Shown here: in pieces, positions 18,630 through 27,236 of the stretch
Numbering within the stretch: position 1 is the stretch's first letter
Layout: each line of letters opens with the position of its first letter
From: Grimontia indica
Lineage (GTDB): Bacteria > Pseudomonadota > Gammaproteobacteria > Enterobacterales > Vibrionaceae
DNA: 64,000 bases
Assembly: GCF_000333895.2 (NCBI RefSeq)
Contig: NZ_ANFM02000009.1
Coordinates: 124,001-188,000 of the forward strand
Direction: 5' to 3'
The notes under the pieces: model-generated
What the model was told of the DNA's origin: nothing
Databases searched by the model: none
The model's input: the letters and a program-made list of their open reading frames with translations, nothing else
Program-made: the position numbers and the translations under genes

Positions 18630-18896
18630 ATGCCTGACGGCATTCCCTTTCGTTTAATCGATTATCTGGAGTTGGTTGACTGGACGGGCAGGCAAGTGCG
18701 TGATGATAAAAGAGGCCATATTTCTGATACGCTACCGCCATTGCTGGAGCGCCTTGGCATTGAACCAGCTTGTGGTTAAAAACAGCGTCAAACATAGAGG
18801 TTGGAAATATGGTGGGTTCCGAAACGTCCATCAAAGCAGCCTTGCCGCTTCTTCAGCGTCAAAGGGCATCGGGTCTGCGCCTGCCTGACAGTTGAT
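18630..18896 (+). pseudogene. relic of a REP-associated/IS200-like transposase C-terminal region
   Basis: A 49-codon frame starting at 18630 reads MPDGIPFRLIDYLELVDWTGR and on to RDDKRG...PPLLERLGIEP. I recognise this as the conserved C-terminal extension of Y1-type (REP-associated/IS200-like) transposases of marine gammaproteobacteria. The frame stops at 18779 but continues in another frame as WLKTASNIEVGNMVGSETS...LPDS to a stop at 18896, so there is a frameshift. The N-terminal catalytic domain (HUH and Tyr) is absent. It is a decayed fragment with no expected function. Confidence 0.65.
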
Positions 18897-18923
18897 CCCT
18901 CTTTATTCTGCTATTTTCTGTCA

Positions 18924-18948
18924 ATCAGGCCTAAGCCTGATGTTTTTG
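18924..18948 (+). terminator. orphan hairpin terminator
   Basis: A 7-bp perfect stem (ATCAGGC/GCCTGAT) with a CTAA loop, followed by GTTTTTG. No intact plus-strand gene ends here. It probably served the transposase relic or a lost gene. Confidence 0.55.
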
Positions 18949-19039
18949 TTGCTTGAAATCTGGGTAAATCGTAACGAGCGCCACCCAGACTGAGAACTAA
19001 GGTTAGATTTTCAACACTTGCGACTGAGTATTGTGTTCA

Positions 19040-19339
19040 CTACGTTGAGGGGATTCGGCTCTTTGGCTTCTTTCTTAAAGTGTGTGTCCCTGTTAGTTCT
19101 TTTTCCGCCGTTTGCATCATAGAGATGCCGTCTTGTGCGTTACGCATTGCCACGTTCATGCTGCGGGTCTGGCTGTCCAGGCGGTTTGCGATTTGCAGGC
19201 CTGCTGCATCGTCAGCTGCTGAGTTGACGCGGTAACCAGTGCTAAGACGCTCCATCGCATTGTTCAGAAGGTTGCTCGTGTTGTTCAGAGTATTTTGAGT
19301 AAGAAGCGACGCATAGTTAGTGTGCAGTGATAAAGCCAT
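19040..19339 (-). pseudogene. truncated lateral-type flagellin (5' fragment)
   Basis: 99 aa, with a strong ribosome site (AAGGAG) 6-7 nt before the ATG at 19339. Residues 1-82 are a flagellin N-terminal D0/D1 region: [18 protein letters not shown], then [24 protein letters not shown] and [13 protein letters not shown]. After TAEKEL the sequence diverges into unrelated residues and stops, whereas flagellins are normally about 270-400 aa with a matching C-terminal D0 helix. That C terminus is absent, so it could not polymerise. The start is closest in my memory to lateral (LafA-like) flagellins. Together with the fliH relic at 26.9-27.2 kb it suggests a lost lateral flagellar locus. Confidence 0.8.
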
Positions 19340-19387
19340 TCTAAGCTCCTTGGTTAACTGCTTATCAGGCTTCGGGTTCTCCCCTGC

Positions 19388-19642
19388 TCACTGAAAACGA
19401 CTTTGACGGAGCGTGAGATAAAGGCTGTAAAGGTCGAGTGCAAAACGCATGCCTTCGGATAGCTCAAAGCGGTAGACACTTTGTTCACCGCGGCTACCGA
19501 AGCGCAGTGTCACGTGCTGATAGAAAACATCCTCGGTTTTGACATCGCGGATGGCCTGGCACACATGTTTAAGATCGTTCTGGCGAAAGGCGTCGAGGAT
19601 CAGCATGTCGTCTTCCGTGTCGACGTGCTGTTCAATCAACAC
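19388..19642 (-). CDS. small protein of unknown function upstream of the flagellin relic
   Basis: 84 aa, GTG start preceded by AAAGG; an in-frame stop lies just upstream. I do not recognise the family. It is mixed alpha/beta in character (VFYQHVTLRFGSRGEQSVYRFELSEG), with no signal peptide or membrane helix. It is 48 bp upstream of the truncated flagellin on the same strand, so it may be another flagellar-locus remnant. It could also be a fragment. Confidence 0.35.
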   Translation of the reverse strand: MLIEQHVDTEDDMLILDAFRQNDLKHVCQAIRDVKTEDVFYQHVTLRFGSRGEQSVYRFELSEGMRFALDLYSLYLTLRQSRFQ

Positions 19643-19920
19643 AGTGAGCCTTTAAAGCATCAACTGGTGAACGTTTAGATTTGCCAAAGTTTCCCTACCT
19701 AAAGAGTCTGTCGGTGTATTTGTGCATTGTGTTTGCCAAAAGGGTATAGGCGACCTTTTATTAGCAAAAGTTAAATTGAATGAGAGGCTTGGCGACGAGG
19801 AGGTCTTCAGAATAGCGCGTTTTCAATGGGGTACAGTGATGTGTTATATAGTTGTTAGTAATCACTTCATCAGTTAGTGAATGGAGTGGGTGGTCATTCA
19901 GGGACGCTCTTTTAACGCCT

Positions 19921-21858
19921 ATGGTTGTAAATGCAAAAGGCACCTCTTTAGAGGAACTTAAAACGCAAGAAACTCGCAAAGGCAGGTTCAAGTGGCGGGG
20001 GATCGAGGTTCGCCTTGGGCTTGCGCTCGCTATGTTGTCGATGGCGACATTGCTACTCGCACTTTTTAGTTCGGTGACTTACGACAAACTTGAGTCGGCG
20101 TTGGTTGAGCTCAAAGAGAAAGATATTGTCGCGCTTGAGCATGCCGCCAGATTGAACGACATGGTGCGTCTGGTGATCAGTGACGCCTCTCAATTGGCCG
20201 ATGCCGAATCAAACCTCGAAAGAAGAAACACCATGACCAGGGTGGACAACAGTATTCAGGAAATGAACCAAATACTGGTGCATTTCCCAGAGTATCACGC
20301 CTATTTCAAAGACCTGATGATGCAGGTAAACAATAGCTTGAGCTTGCTTTATCAAAGTGCGGAAGATTCCCGAAAGCTGAATGCTGAATTGAGGAATTTG
20401 CTTGAAGGTTTTTATCCACTGCTTCAACAGGTCATTGATGAGCTCGATAAGCTTCCAGCGTCGGATAAGTCGAAACTCCAGTATGGTCAATTGAAGGCGC
20501 TACTCTTTTATCAGCTTGGGCTGGTGGAGAAGCTGTTCAACGACGGTAGCTTCAATGAGCTGGATTACACCACGATTCGTTTGGAACAGCTTGGAGAGGA
20601 GTGGTTCGATCTGTGGCAAGCGAGTGGGCTGGCAAAATCACTTCCAGCACTGGATGAAAAGCTCTCCGTGATTTACACGTTGGCGTCCCGTTCCAGTCAT
20701 TTAGTCAGGTTGAAAAACCAGGCGCTTGAGCATCATTATCAGCAAGCTTTTTTGCTTGAAAACAGCCGTGAATACTTGCACCAACTATCTATTCAAATTG
20801 AGCGCAACACCTCAAATGTGAATCTGGAAATTGATCAATCTATTGCCCAGGTTCAGCAGTCCTTGGCGTCAAACCGAAACTTCTCCCTTACGCTTTCTGT
20901 CATCAGTCTGATTGCCGCAGCGGGTATTGCTTGGTTCTACGTGCGTAAAAACATTTTGGAGAGACTGCTGCACCTACGCGATGAAATGTTTGCGATTTCA
21001 ACTGGCCATCTGGACACAGAAATTGCGTTGAGAGGCCAGGATGAAATTACGCAAATGGCCAAGTCTCTGAAAGTGTTTCAGGCCACAGCAAAAGTGGTAA
21101 AGCGCACCAACAAAAAGTTGGAGGCCGAAGTCGAAGAGCGACGGTTGGCGGAAGAAAGATTAAGAGTGACACAAAACGAGTTGGTTCAGGCGGGTAAGCT
21201 TGCCGCACTGGGACAACTGAGTGTTGGTATTACCCACGAAATCAACCAACCATTGACTGCTATTAGCAGTCATACGCGCAGTGCCCAAAAATGGCTGGAG
21301 CAAGAACGCACAGACAAGGCGTTGCAGAACCTTTTAAAAATTGAAATGTTGCTGAGCAAAGTTGCTGCGTTAACGCATCATTTGAAGGCCTTCTCCAGAA
21401 AGAGTGATGGCAAAATTTCCCCCGTTGAAGTCATGCCAGTTATCAATGACGCCATCGCGTTGTTCGTCAGCCGGGATGTGCCGATTGCATTGGATTGTCA
21501 CCTTGACCAGACCCAGAGTGTGATTGCCAATCCTATTCGTTTGGAGCAGGTCTTGGTCAATTTGCTCAGCAACGCTGTCGATGCTGTCGAGAACACAGAG
21601 AACCCGCTGATTGTGATGTCGGTGAACTGTGATGAAGAAGGCGTGAGTATCAAGGTCAAAGACAATGGCAAGGGAATACCCAGCGAAGATATTCCTCATA
21701 TTTTTGACCCGTTCTACACAAGAAAAGATGTTGGTAAAGGTTTAGGGTTAGGGCTGTCTATTGCATTCAATATCATTAAAGATTTTGGCGGTTCTATCAG
21801 GGTTTATTCGCAGCCCGGGCAAGGCAGTGAATTTGTAGTACATCTTGAACAAGGCTAA
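19921..21858 (+). CDS. PgtB/DctB-type sensor histidine kinase
   Basis: 645 aa from ATG 19921; the frame is open to a TTG at 19852 (668 aa) and the start is uncertain because no clear ribosome site is visible. TM1 is at about 30-50, a long helical periplasmic sensor of about 290 residues follows, and TM2 is near 340-360. HAMP and a coiled coil come next, then the H box GITHEINQPLTAISSH and HATPase_c with LVNLLSNAVDA, DNGKGIP and GKGLGLGLS. This is the NtrB/DctB kinase class. The overall build resembles PgtB, the phosphoglycerate-transport sensor. It pairs with the response regulator that starts 4 bp after its stop. It probably controls the phn-type transporter downstream. Confidence 0.85.
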   Translation: MVVNAKGTSLEELKTQETRKGRFKWRGIEVRLGLALAMLSMATLLLALFSSVTYDKLESALVELKEKDIVALEHAARLNDMVRLVISDASQLADAESNLERRNTMTRVDNSIQEMNQILVHFPEYHAYFKDLMMQVNNSLSLLYQSAEDSRKLNAELRNLLEGFYPLLQQVIDELDKLPASDKSKLQYGQLKALLFYQLGLVEKLFNDGSFNELDYTTIRLEQLGEEWFDLWQASGLAKSLPALDEKLSVIYTLASRSSHLVRLKNQALEHHYQQAFLLENSREYLHQLSIQIERNTSNVNLEIDQSIAQVQQSLASNRNFSLTLSVISLIAAAGIAWFYVRKNILERLLHLRDEMFAISTGHLDTEIALRGQDEITQMAKSLKVFQATAKVVKRTNKKLEAEVEERRLAEERLRVTQNELVQAGKLAALGQLSVGITHEINQPLTAISSHTRSAQKWLEQERTDKALQNLLKIEMLLSKVAALTHHLKAFSRKSDGKISPVEVMPVINDAIALFVSRDVPIALDCHLDQTQSVIANPIRLEQVLVNLLSNAVDAVENTENPLIVMSVNCDEEGVSIKVKDNGKGIPSEDIPHIFDPFYTRKDVGKGLGLGLSIAFNIIKDFGGSIRVYSQPGQGSEFVVHLEQG

Positions 21859-21862
21859 AGAG

Positions 21863-23209
21863 ATGATGGAAAAACGCATCACGCTGATTGACGATGAGAT
21901 TGATGTCGTCGAAGCAGTCAGTGAAATGTTGGAATTAGAGGGATTTACGGTTTCAGGATTTACTGACCCCAAGGTTGCATTGAAGTTACTCACGCCGGAC
22001 GCTGCTCATGTCGTTCTTTGTGATGTGCGGATGCCTGAGTTGGATGGTCTCTCCATGCTGGACGCTATTCAACACAGGGCGCCAAGATGCAAAGTGATCC
22101 TGATGAGTGGCCATGGCGATATTCCGATGGCTATCGAAGCTATGAAGCTGGGAGCTTTTGATTTTATCGAGAAGCCGTTGCAAAGCGATGAGCTGGTTGA
22201 AAAGTTGAGCCTTGCAGCTTCTCATGTAGAGCAATCTCCAGATCTTACATCAGCACAAGCCTTGCCTATCGAAAGCCGGGTGATTGGCTCCTCGGCGCAC
22301 ATGGAAATGATAAGAAATCAGGTGTTAGCTCTGGCGCGCACAGGCGTCGATACCATCATCAACGGGGAAACCGGCACAGGGAAAGAAGTGATTGCGCGGG
22401 CATTGCATCAGTATTCTGCCCGCAAAGACAAAGCGTTCGTCGCGATTAACTGTGGCGGGATGACAGAGAGCATCATTGAGAGTGAGCTATTTGGACATGA
22501 GGCGGGGTCTTTTACCAGCGCCAATAAAAAGCGCATTGGTAAAATTGAACAAGCCAATGGCGGTACGCTTTTTCTGGATGAAATCGAAAGCATGCCGATA
22601 TCCGTTCAAATCAAACTGCTTAGGGTGATTCAAGAGCGTGTCATTGAAAGGGTAGGCGGCAATGAGCTGATCCCCGTCGATATTGTCGTACTTGCGGCGA
22701 GCAAAGCAGATCTCTCTGAGCTCAGCCAACGGGGCGAGTTCCGATCAGACCTTTTCTACAGGCTCAACATAGCCAGCCTCAATTTGCTACCACTCAGGGA
22801 AAGAAAGGAAGATATCCAGTCGCTGTTCCGTCATTTCGTCGTTCAAGCCAGCCAAAAATATAAAACGCGTCCTTCGACGCTTTACGCAGAGCAAATCCAA
22901 CAGCTGTGTCGTCACGATTGGCCGGGAAATGTCAGGGAACTTCGTAACGTGGCGGATCGGTTTGTACTTGGCATTGTTGGAGAAGGCTTTGATTTACACT
23001 CCCCCCTAACTCAGGGAACGGAGGCATTCGCGTTTGAACAGCAGATGGAACAGTACGAGCGTAACGTATTGACTGAGGCCTTGATTGAAACCTCGGGTAA
23101 CATCAACGAAGTGTCCGTTCGCTTAAATCTGCCAAGAAAAACCCTTTATCGGAAAATGAAAAAGCATCAGTTGGATAAAGAGAATTTTAAACCCAGCAGG
23201 GACGGCTAA
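21863..23209 (+). CDS. PgtA/DctD-type sigma-54 response regulator with altered GAFTGA loop
   Basis: 448 aa from ATG 21863, preceded by AAGG. The receiver (1-120) has LIDDE, the phospho-Asp in CDVRMPELDG and the Lys in EKPLQ. The AAA+ domain (about 145-370) has Walker A GETGTGKE and Walker B LFLDEIES. A Fis-type HTH is at the C terminus (NLPRKTLYRKM). The loop that contacts sigma-54, normally GAFTGA, reads GSFTSA. The target is probably the sigma-54 promoter found upstream of phnD, with two dyad sites as enhancers. A hairpin terminator follows. Confidence 0.87.
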   Translation: MMEKRITLIDDEIDVVEAVSEMLELEGFTVSGFTDPKVALKLLTPDAAHVVLCDVRMPELDGLSMLDAIQHRAPRCKVILMSGHGDIPMAIEAMKLGAFDFIEKPLQSDELVEKLSLAASHVEQSPDLTSAQALPIESRVIGSSAHMEMIRNQVLALARTGVDTIINGETGTGKEVIARALHQYSARKDKAFVAINCGGMTESIIESELFGHEAGSFTSANKKRIGKIEQANGGTLFLDEIESMPISVQIKLLRVIQERVIERVGGNELIPVDIVVLAASKADLSELSQRGEFRSDLFYRLNIASLNLLPLRERKEDIQSLFRHFVVQASQKYKTRPSTLYAEQIQQLCRHDWPGNVRELRNVADRFVLGIVGEGFDLHSPLTQGTEAFAFEQQMEQYERNVLTEALIETSGNINEVSVRLNLPRKTLYRKMKKHQLDKENFKPSRDG

Positions 23210-23221
23210 GCACTTTAAATC

Positions 23222-23246
23222 AAAGGAGCCATGTGGCTCCTTTTTT
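23222..23246 (+). terminator. terminator of the kinase-regulator operon
   Basis: A stem AAGGAGCCA/TGGCTCCTT followed by a six-T run, 13 bp after the regulator stop. Confidence 0.85.
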
Positions 23247-23262
23247 CGCTTTTAAGCGTTTT

Positions 23263-23318
23263 GGACAGGAATGACCCAAACCACTCTCTGTACCTTTTAA
23301 AACTGGACAGAAATGACC
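23263..23318. promoter_or_regulatory. two dyad sites GGACA-N4-TGACC, candidate enhancer for phnD
   Basis: GGACAGGAATGACC at 23263-23276 and GGACAGAAATGACC at 23305-23318 differ at one base. Each is an imperfect inverted repeat, and they start 42 bp apart, about four helical turns. They lie 62-118 bp upstream of the -24 element, the position expected for binding by the adjacent sigma-54 response regulator. Confidence 0.6.
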
Positions 23319-23379
23319 GAAGTGAAATCGGGGAATTTCGCCATAATTTTAACCATCTGAAAAATAATAAAAATATTGT

Positions 23380-23395
23380 TGGCATGCCTTCTGCT
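23380..23395 (+). promoter_or_regulatory. sigma-54 promoter of the phnDCEE-type operon
   Basis: TGGCATGCCTTCTGCT has exact GG-N10-GC spacing and matches the -24/-12 consensus except at two positions. It would start transcription about 35 nt before the phnD ATG. Confidence 0.68.
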
Positions 23396-23441
23396 ATAGG
23401 GAAGCTGCACATCAACAATAACGTGAATATAAGGTTCTATT

Positions 23442-24482
23442 ATGAAAGACAGTGTAAAAGGATTGTTAATCGCTGGCTCATTGCTTCTGCCATCTGTTGC
23501 TATGGCAAATGAGTGTTCCCATCGCGGTGTTTTGGATGAAAGATACTGTGATGAAAATCAGGACTTGGTTGCAGACTCACCAAAAGACGCTTCAGAATGG
23601 ATAGACCCAAGTACGTTGGTTTTCACTTATACCCCAGTTGAAGATCCCGCACTCTACAAAGATGCATTCGCCGATTTTCAGGCTCACCTCAGTAAGATCA
23701 CCGGTAAGAAAGTTATCTACTACACCGTCCACTCAAACTCAGCTCAGGTTGAAGCTATGCGTTCTGGCCGCCTGCACGTGGCTGGCTTTTCAACGGGTCC
23801 AACCGGCTACGCCGTGAATCTGGCAGGTTACGTTCCAATCGCGGTTAAAGGTGATGAGTCTGGCTTTCAGGGTTACAACCTGGTCACTATTGTCCGTAAA
23901 GACAGCGGTATAAAAGAAATGGCAGACCTCAAAGGGAAGAAAGTCGCTCACACTTCTGCCTCGTCAAATTCTGGCAATCTGGCACCGCGAGCGCTATTTC
24001 CAGCACAAGGCTTGGTTCCGGACGAAGACTACAAAGTGCTGTACTCCGGTAAGCATGACCAATCCATCCTTGGCGTGTTCAATGGCGACTATGATGCTGC
24101 ACCAGTGGCTTCTGATGTCTACGACCGCATGGTTGCAGCAGGTCGTGTTGATGACTCTGAACTGGAAATTATCTATCGCAGCCCGCGTTTCCCGACCTCT
24201 GCTTTTGGCTATGCGCATAACCTGAAACCTGAATTGGTAGAGAAGATCAATGAAGCCTTCTTCAGCTATCGATTCACGCAGGAAATGAGCGATGCGTTTA
24301 AAGGTGCAGACCGCTTCTCGCCTATTACCTACAAGGAAGATTGGTCTGTGATCCGTAATATTGCGCACGCAACGGGTACCGCTTACACCAAGGCTGGCTT
24401 GAAGAAGTTGGCGGAAAAAGACGCTGCGAAACGCGCCAAGAAGAAAGCGGCTGAACTGGCCAAGCAAGCCACAACGCAATAA
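23442..24482 (+). CDS. phnD: phosphonate/phosphite-type ABC transporter substrate-binding protein
   Basis: 346 aa with a signal peptide at 1-23 (cleavage near AMA-NE) and a PhnD-like periplasmic binding fold. Hallmarks are AHLSKITGKKVIYYTVHSNS, EAMRSGRLHVAGFSTGPTGYAVN and HTSASSNSGNLAPRALF; the last contains the anion-binding loop of the family. An N-terminal cysteine pair (CSHRGVLDERYC) is present. The C terminus is an unusual Lys/Ala-rich helix of about 25 residues. First gene of phnDCEE. No C-P lyase or phosphonatase gene is nearby, so the true ligand (phosphonate, phosphite, or a phosphorylated organic acid as the PgtB-like sensor hints) is open. Confidence 0.86.
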   Translation: MKDSVKGLLIAGSLLLPSVAMANECSHRGVLDERYCDENQDLVADSPKDASEWIDPSTLVFTYTPVEDPALYKDAFADFQAHLSKITGKKVIYYTVHSNSAQVEAMRSGRLHVAGFSTGPTGYAVNLAGYVPIAVKGDESGFQGYNLVTIVRKDSGIKEMADLKGKKVAHTSASSNSGNLAPRALFPAQGLVPDEDYKVLYSGKHDQSILGVFNGDYDAAPVASDVYDRMVAAGRVDDSELEIIYRSPRFPTSAFGYAHNLKPELVEKINEAFFSYRFTQEMSDAFKGADRFSPITYKEDWSVIRNIAHATGTAYTKAGLKKLAEKDAAKRAKKKAAELAKQATTQ

Positions 24483-24566
24483 TTCGTTAATTCAATCTAA
24501 AAAACATGGTGCCCTCACGGGTAGGGCATCGTGCACCCAAAAATAAGTGCAACAAGGAATATGAGT

Positions 24567-25337
24567 ATGGCCGTAGCAAGTTATGACGGAATAAAAATTA
24601 AAAACCTTTTTCATCAATACGTGGCAGGAAAGCCAATCCTCAAAGGCATTGATATTGATATTGATGAGCCGGGAATCATCGCTATTATCGGCCCTTCTGG
24701 TACCGGAAAAAGTACGTTGCTCCGTTGTATTAATCGCCTTAACGACCCAACCAGCGGTGAGATTTTGTTTGAGGGTGAGGACCTGACAAAACTCAAAGGA
24801 CAAGCGCTGCGAAAACAACGTCGCCATATCGGCATGGTGTTCCAGGAATACAACTTGGTTGAGCGCCTAACAGTCATAGAAAACGTATTGAGTGGACGCT
24901 TGGGCTACATGTCGTCATGGAATGCTTGGCGTCGTAACTATGCCAAGGAAGATCTAAAGAAAGCCTTCGAATTGTTGGAATTCGTGGGTTTACAAGATTT
25001 CGCCAATCAGCGCGCAGACAGCCTATCTGGTGGTCAAAGGCAGCGTGTCGGTATTGCACGCGCTGTGATGCAAGACCCTTATATCTTGCTGGCTGATGAA
25101 CCGACCTCCTCCCTTGATCCAAAGACTGCGGTTGAGATCATGGAGCTGATGGAAACCTTTGCCAAAGAAAAACAAATCCCTGTTTTGGTTAACATCCACG
25201 ATGTGAATCTCGCTAAACGTTTTGCCAAACGTGTCATTGGTATGTGTAACGGGAAAGTGCACTACGATGGCAGCCCTGAAGGGATCAGCGAAGAGGATCT
25301 AAAAGTGATTTATGGAGGTGAGTCATGGCTGGACTAA
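24567..25337 (+). CDS. phnC: phosphonate-type ABC transporter ATPase
   Basis: 256 aa from ATG 24567, chosen because AAGGA lies at the right distance; ATGs at 24531 and 24561 are in frame. Walker A is GPSGTGKST, the signature [14 protein letters not shown], Walker [14 protein letters not shown] and the switch His VNIHDVNLA, all typical of PhnC. The [19 protein letters not shown]-loop region is diagnostic of the family. It energises uptake with the two following permeases. It overlaps the first permease gene by 13 bp. Confidence 0.9.
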   Translation: MAVASYDGIKIKNLFHQYVAGKPILKGIDIDIDEPGIIAIIGPSGTGKSTLLRCINRLNDPTSGEILFEGEDLTKLKGQALRKQRRHIGMVFQEYNLVERLTVIENVLSGRLGYMSSWNAWRRNYAKEDLKKAFELLEFVGLQDFANQRADSLSGGQRQRVGIARAVMQDPYILLADEPTSSLDPKTAVEIMELMETFAKEKQIPVLVNIHDVNLAKRFAKRVIGMCNGKVHYDGSPEGISEEDLKVIYGGESWLD

Positions 25338-26116
25338 ACCCCTCCGTTGATGTTGAGAATCCGTTTAAGAGCTCTTGGGTAAACAGAGTTTGTATTTTCG
25401 GCATCATTGCGTACCTGTTTTATAGCTTTTCCAGTTTGAACCTTAGTGTTGAGCGTTTGATAGTGGGGTTTGGGGAGAGCGAGAGGTTACTTTCTCGTAT
25501 GTTTCCCCCTGACTTTTCCCGCTCCAGCTTGTTATTGAGTGGACTGGCAGAAAGCCTTCAAATCGCCATTATCTCGAGCTTTTTTGGCATCTTGATTTCA
25601 TTGTTTCTTGGCTTGTTAGCGGCAAGAAACATGATGCCATCCATTGTTTCTACTCCTGTGCGTGGCTTCATTGCCCTATGTCGCTCTTTCCACCCGGTGA
25701 TCATTGCCATCCTGTTTGTAAAAGCGGTGGGCTTTGGTGCTCTGGCGGGGATTTTAACCCTGGTTTTTGCGTCCATCGGCTTTATCGCAAAGCTGTTTGC
25801 GGAAGCGATTGAGGAAATCTCATTTAAGCAGGTTGAGGCGATTAGGGCGACAGGTGCCAATTTTATCAGCGTTATCCTGTTTGCTGTGATGCCGCAGGTA
25901 TTTACCCGCTTTATCGGCTTTGCGAGTTATCAATTGGACTCCAATCTTCGTAACTCAACCATGGTTGGCATCGTGGGGGCTGGTGGCCTGGGCGGTACAC
26001 TTTTCTCGGCTTTCCAGCGTTTTGACTACGACTTTGTGGCAGCCATCCTGATCACCATTATCGTCCTGATACTCGTTGGTGAATTCCTGTCGAACATCGT
26101 AAGGAGAATTTTCTAA
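25325..26116 (+). CDS. phnE: phosphonate-type ABC transporter permease, first
   Basis: 263 aa, about six membrane helices. The ATPase-docking EAA region reads [21 protein letters not shown]. The start codon lies inside the end of phnC, with a strong GGAGGTGA ribosome site. PhnE-type permeases often occur as two genes, as here, and form a heterodimer. Confidence 0.88.
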   Translation: MAGLNPSVDVENPFKSSWVNRVCIFGIIAYLFYSFSSLNLSVERLIVGFGESERLLSRMFPPDFSRSSLLLSGLAESLQIAIISSFFGILISLFLGLLAARNMMPSIVSTPVRGFIALCRSFHPVIIAILFVKAVGFGALAGILTLVFASIGFIAKLFAEAIEEISFKQVEAIRATGANFISVILFAVMPQVFTRFIGFASYQLDSNLRNSTMVGIVGAGGLGGTLFSAFQRFDYDFVAAILITIIVLILVGEFLSNIVRRIF

Positions 26117-26919
26117 TGACGACGGCTTCTATCGATAAAGAGTGGCAACGTTTCACGTTCAATGAGCGACTAGCCCGTTTTGCTGTATACCTCTGCTTTG
26201 TATCAGCCATTGTATGGTCCTGGCAGACGGTCGAGGTGATCCCTGAGTTCCTGTATGACGCACCGGCGCAGTTTTCAGACATGTTCAGCCGCATGGTACC
26301 GATGGATTACGGCTTCTATCCGGAAACCATTCATGCAGCGCTAATTGAAACCCTGCACATCGCCACTTTGGGCACCTTGTTTACGTTGGTGTTTGCGATT
26401 CCATTGGCGCTACTGAATGCACCAAATATTACCCCGAGCAAAACGCTTAACTGGGTTGCCCAGTTCTTTTTGGTGTCATCCCGCTCGGTGAATTCTCTGG
26501 TTTGGGCACTGCTTTTCATCGCGCTGTTTGGACCCGGTGTATTGGCGGGAATCATGGCTATTGCTGTTCGAAGCGTTGGCTTTGTCGGCAAGCTTCTCGC
26601 TGAAGCGATTGCAGAAGTGAACATGGGCACAATTGAAGCGCTGAGAGCCACAGGCGCATCTTGGATGAGCATTCTGTTAAAGGGCTATTGGCCGCAAGTC
26701 ATGCCAGCGTTCTACTCCATTGTTCTGTTCCGTTGGGATATCAATGTCCGCGAGTCTGCAGTGCTTGGTCTTGTGGGGGCTGGTGGGATAGGTGTAGTGC
26801 TGAACGATGCACAAAACCTGTTTGAATGGCAGAAGGTCTCCATGGTGCTTTTCAGTATCTTCGCCGTGGTGATATTGGCAGAAGCGCTGGTTATCCATGT
26901 TCGAAAGAAACTGATCTAA
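26116..26919 (+). CDS. phnE: phosphonate-type ABC transporter permease, second
   Basis: 267 aa, about six membrane helices, homologous to the preceding permease: EALRATGASWMSILLKGYWPQ and VGAGGIGVVLNDAQ parallel the first. The start overlaps the preceding stop by one base (TAATG). It closes the operon; no clear terminator follows before the fliH relic. Confidence 0.88.
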   Translation: MTTASIDKEWQRFTFNERLARFAVYLCFVSAIVWSWQTVEVIPEFLYDAPAQFSDMFSRMVPMDYGFYPETIHAALIETLHIATLGTLFTLVFAIPLALLNAPNITPSKTLNWVAQFFLVSSRSVNSLVWALLFIALFGPGVLAGIMAIAVRSVGFVGKLLAEAIAEVNMGTIEALRATGASWMSILLKGYWPQVMPAFYSIVLFRWDINVRESAVLGLVGAGGIGVVLNDAQNLFEWQKVSMVLFSIFAVVILAEALVIHVRKKLI

Positions 26920-26937
26920 GCGCCATAGGCTCAAGCT

Positions 26938-27236
26938 CGTTTGCAGGATATCGACCATCAGGTGATGAATGACGTGATTGAACGCTGCATCGCACAGGTT
27001 TCCGTGGTGCAGAGCGTGCCACCCTGATCGAAATGCTGCGCCTTCATGATGAAAATGATGCCACAGCAAATCCTGACACTGGTAGATGAAACCCTCGAAG
27101 CCCTTCCGGGAAAATCGGAGAAAGTCACGGTGCATCTGAACCCGCAGGATCTGGAGCGCATCAGCCAGATCAGTGCGGATTTACCAAACGCCTGGAAGCT
27201 GGTTTCGAATTCAGAAATGCCTGTGGGAGGGTTACA
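26938..27236 (+). pseudogene. fliH relic (flagellar export ATPase regulator)
   Basis: One reading frame gives LQDIDHQVMNDVIERCIAQV, then an in-frame TGA at 27025-27027, then QQILTLVDETLEALPGKSEKV, VHLNPQDLERISQI, LPNAWKLVS and MPVGGL. This is the C-terminal domain of FliH, including the V.V.LNP.D motif and the ending that normally continues to a conserved GGC. The frame is broken by the stop and then truncated where the duplicated atoA sequence begins. The N terminus is missing. It is non-functional, and with the flagellin relic it marks a dismantled flagellar locus. Confidence 0.75.

Noticed and set aside
18538-18834. Minus-strand 98-codon frame after atoA
   Set aside because: It covers the terminator and the antisense of the transposase relic; the plus strand explains the sequence better.
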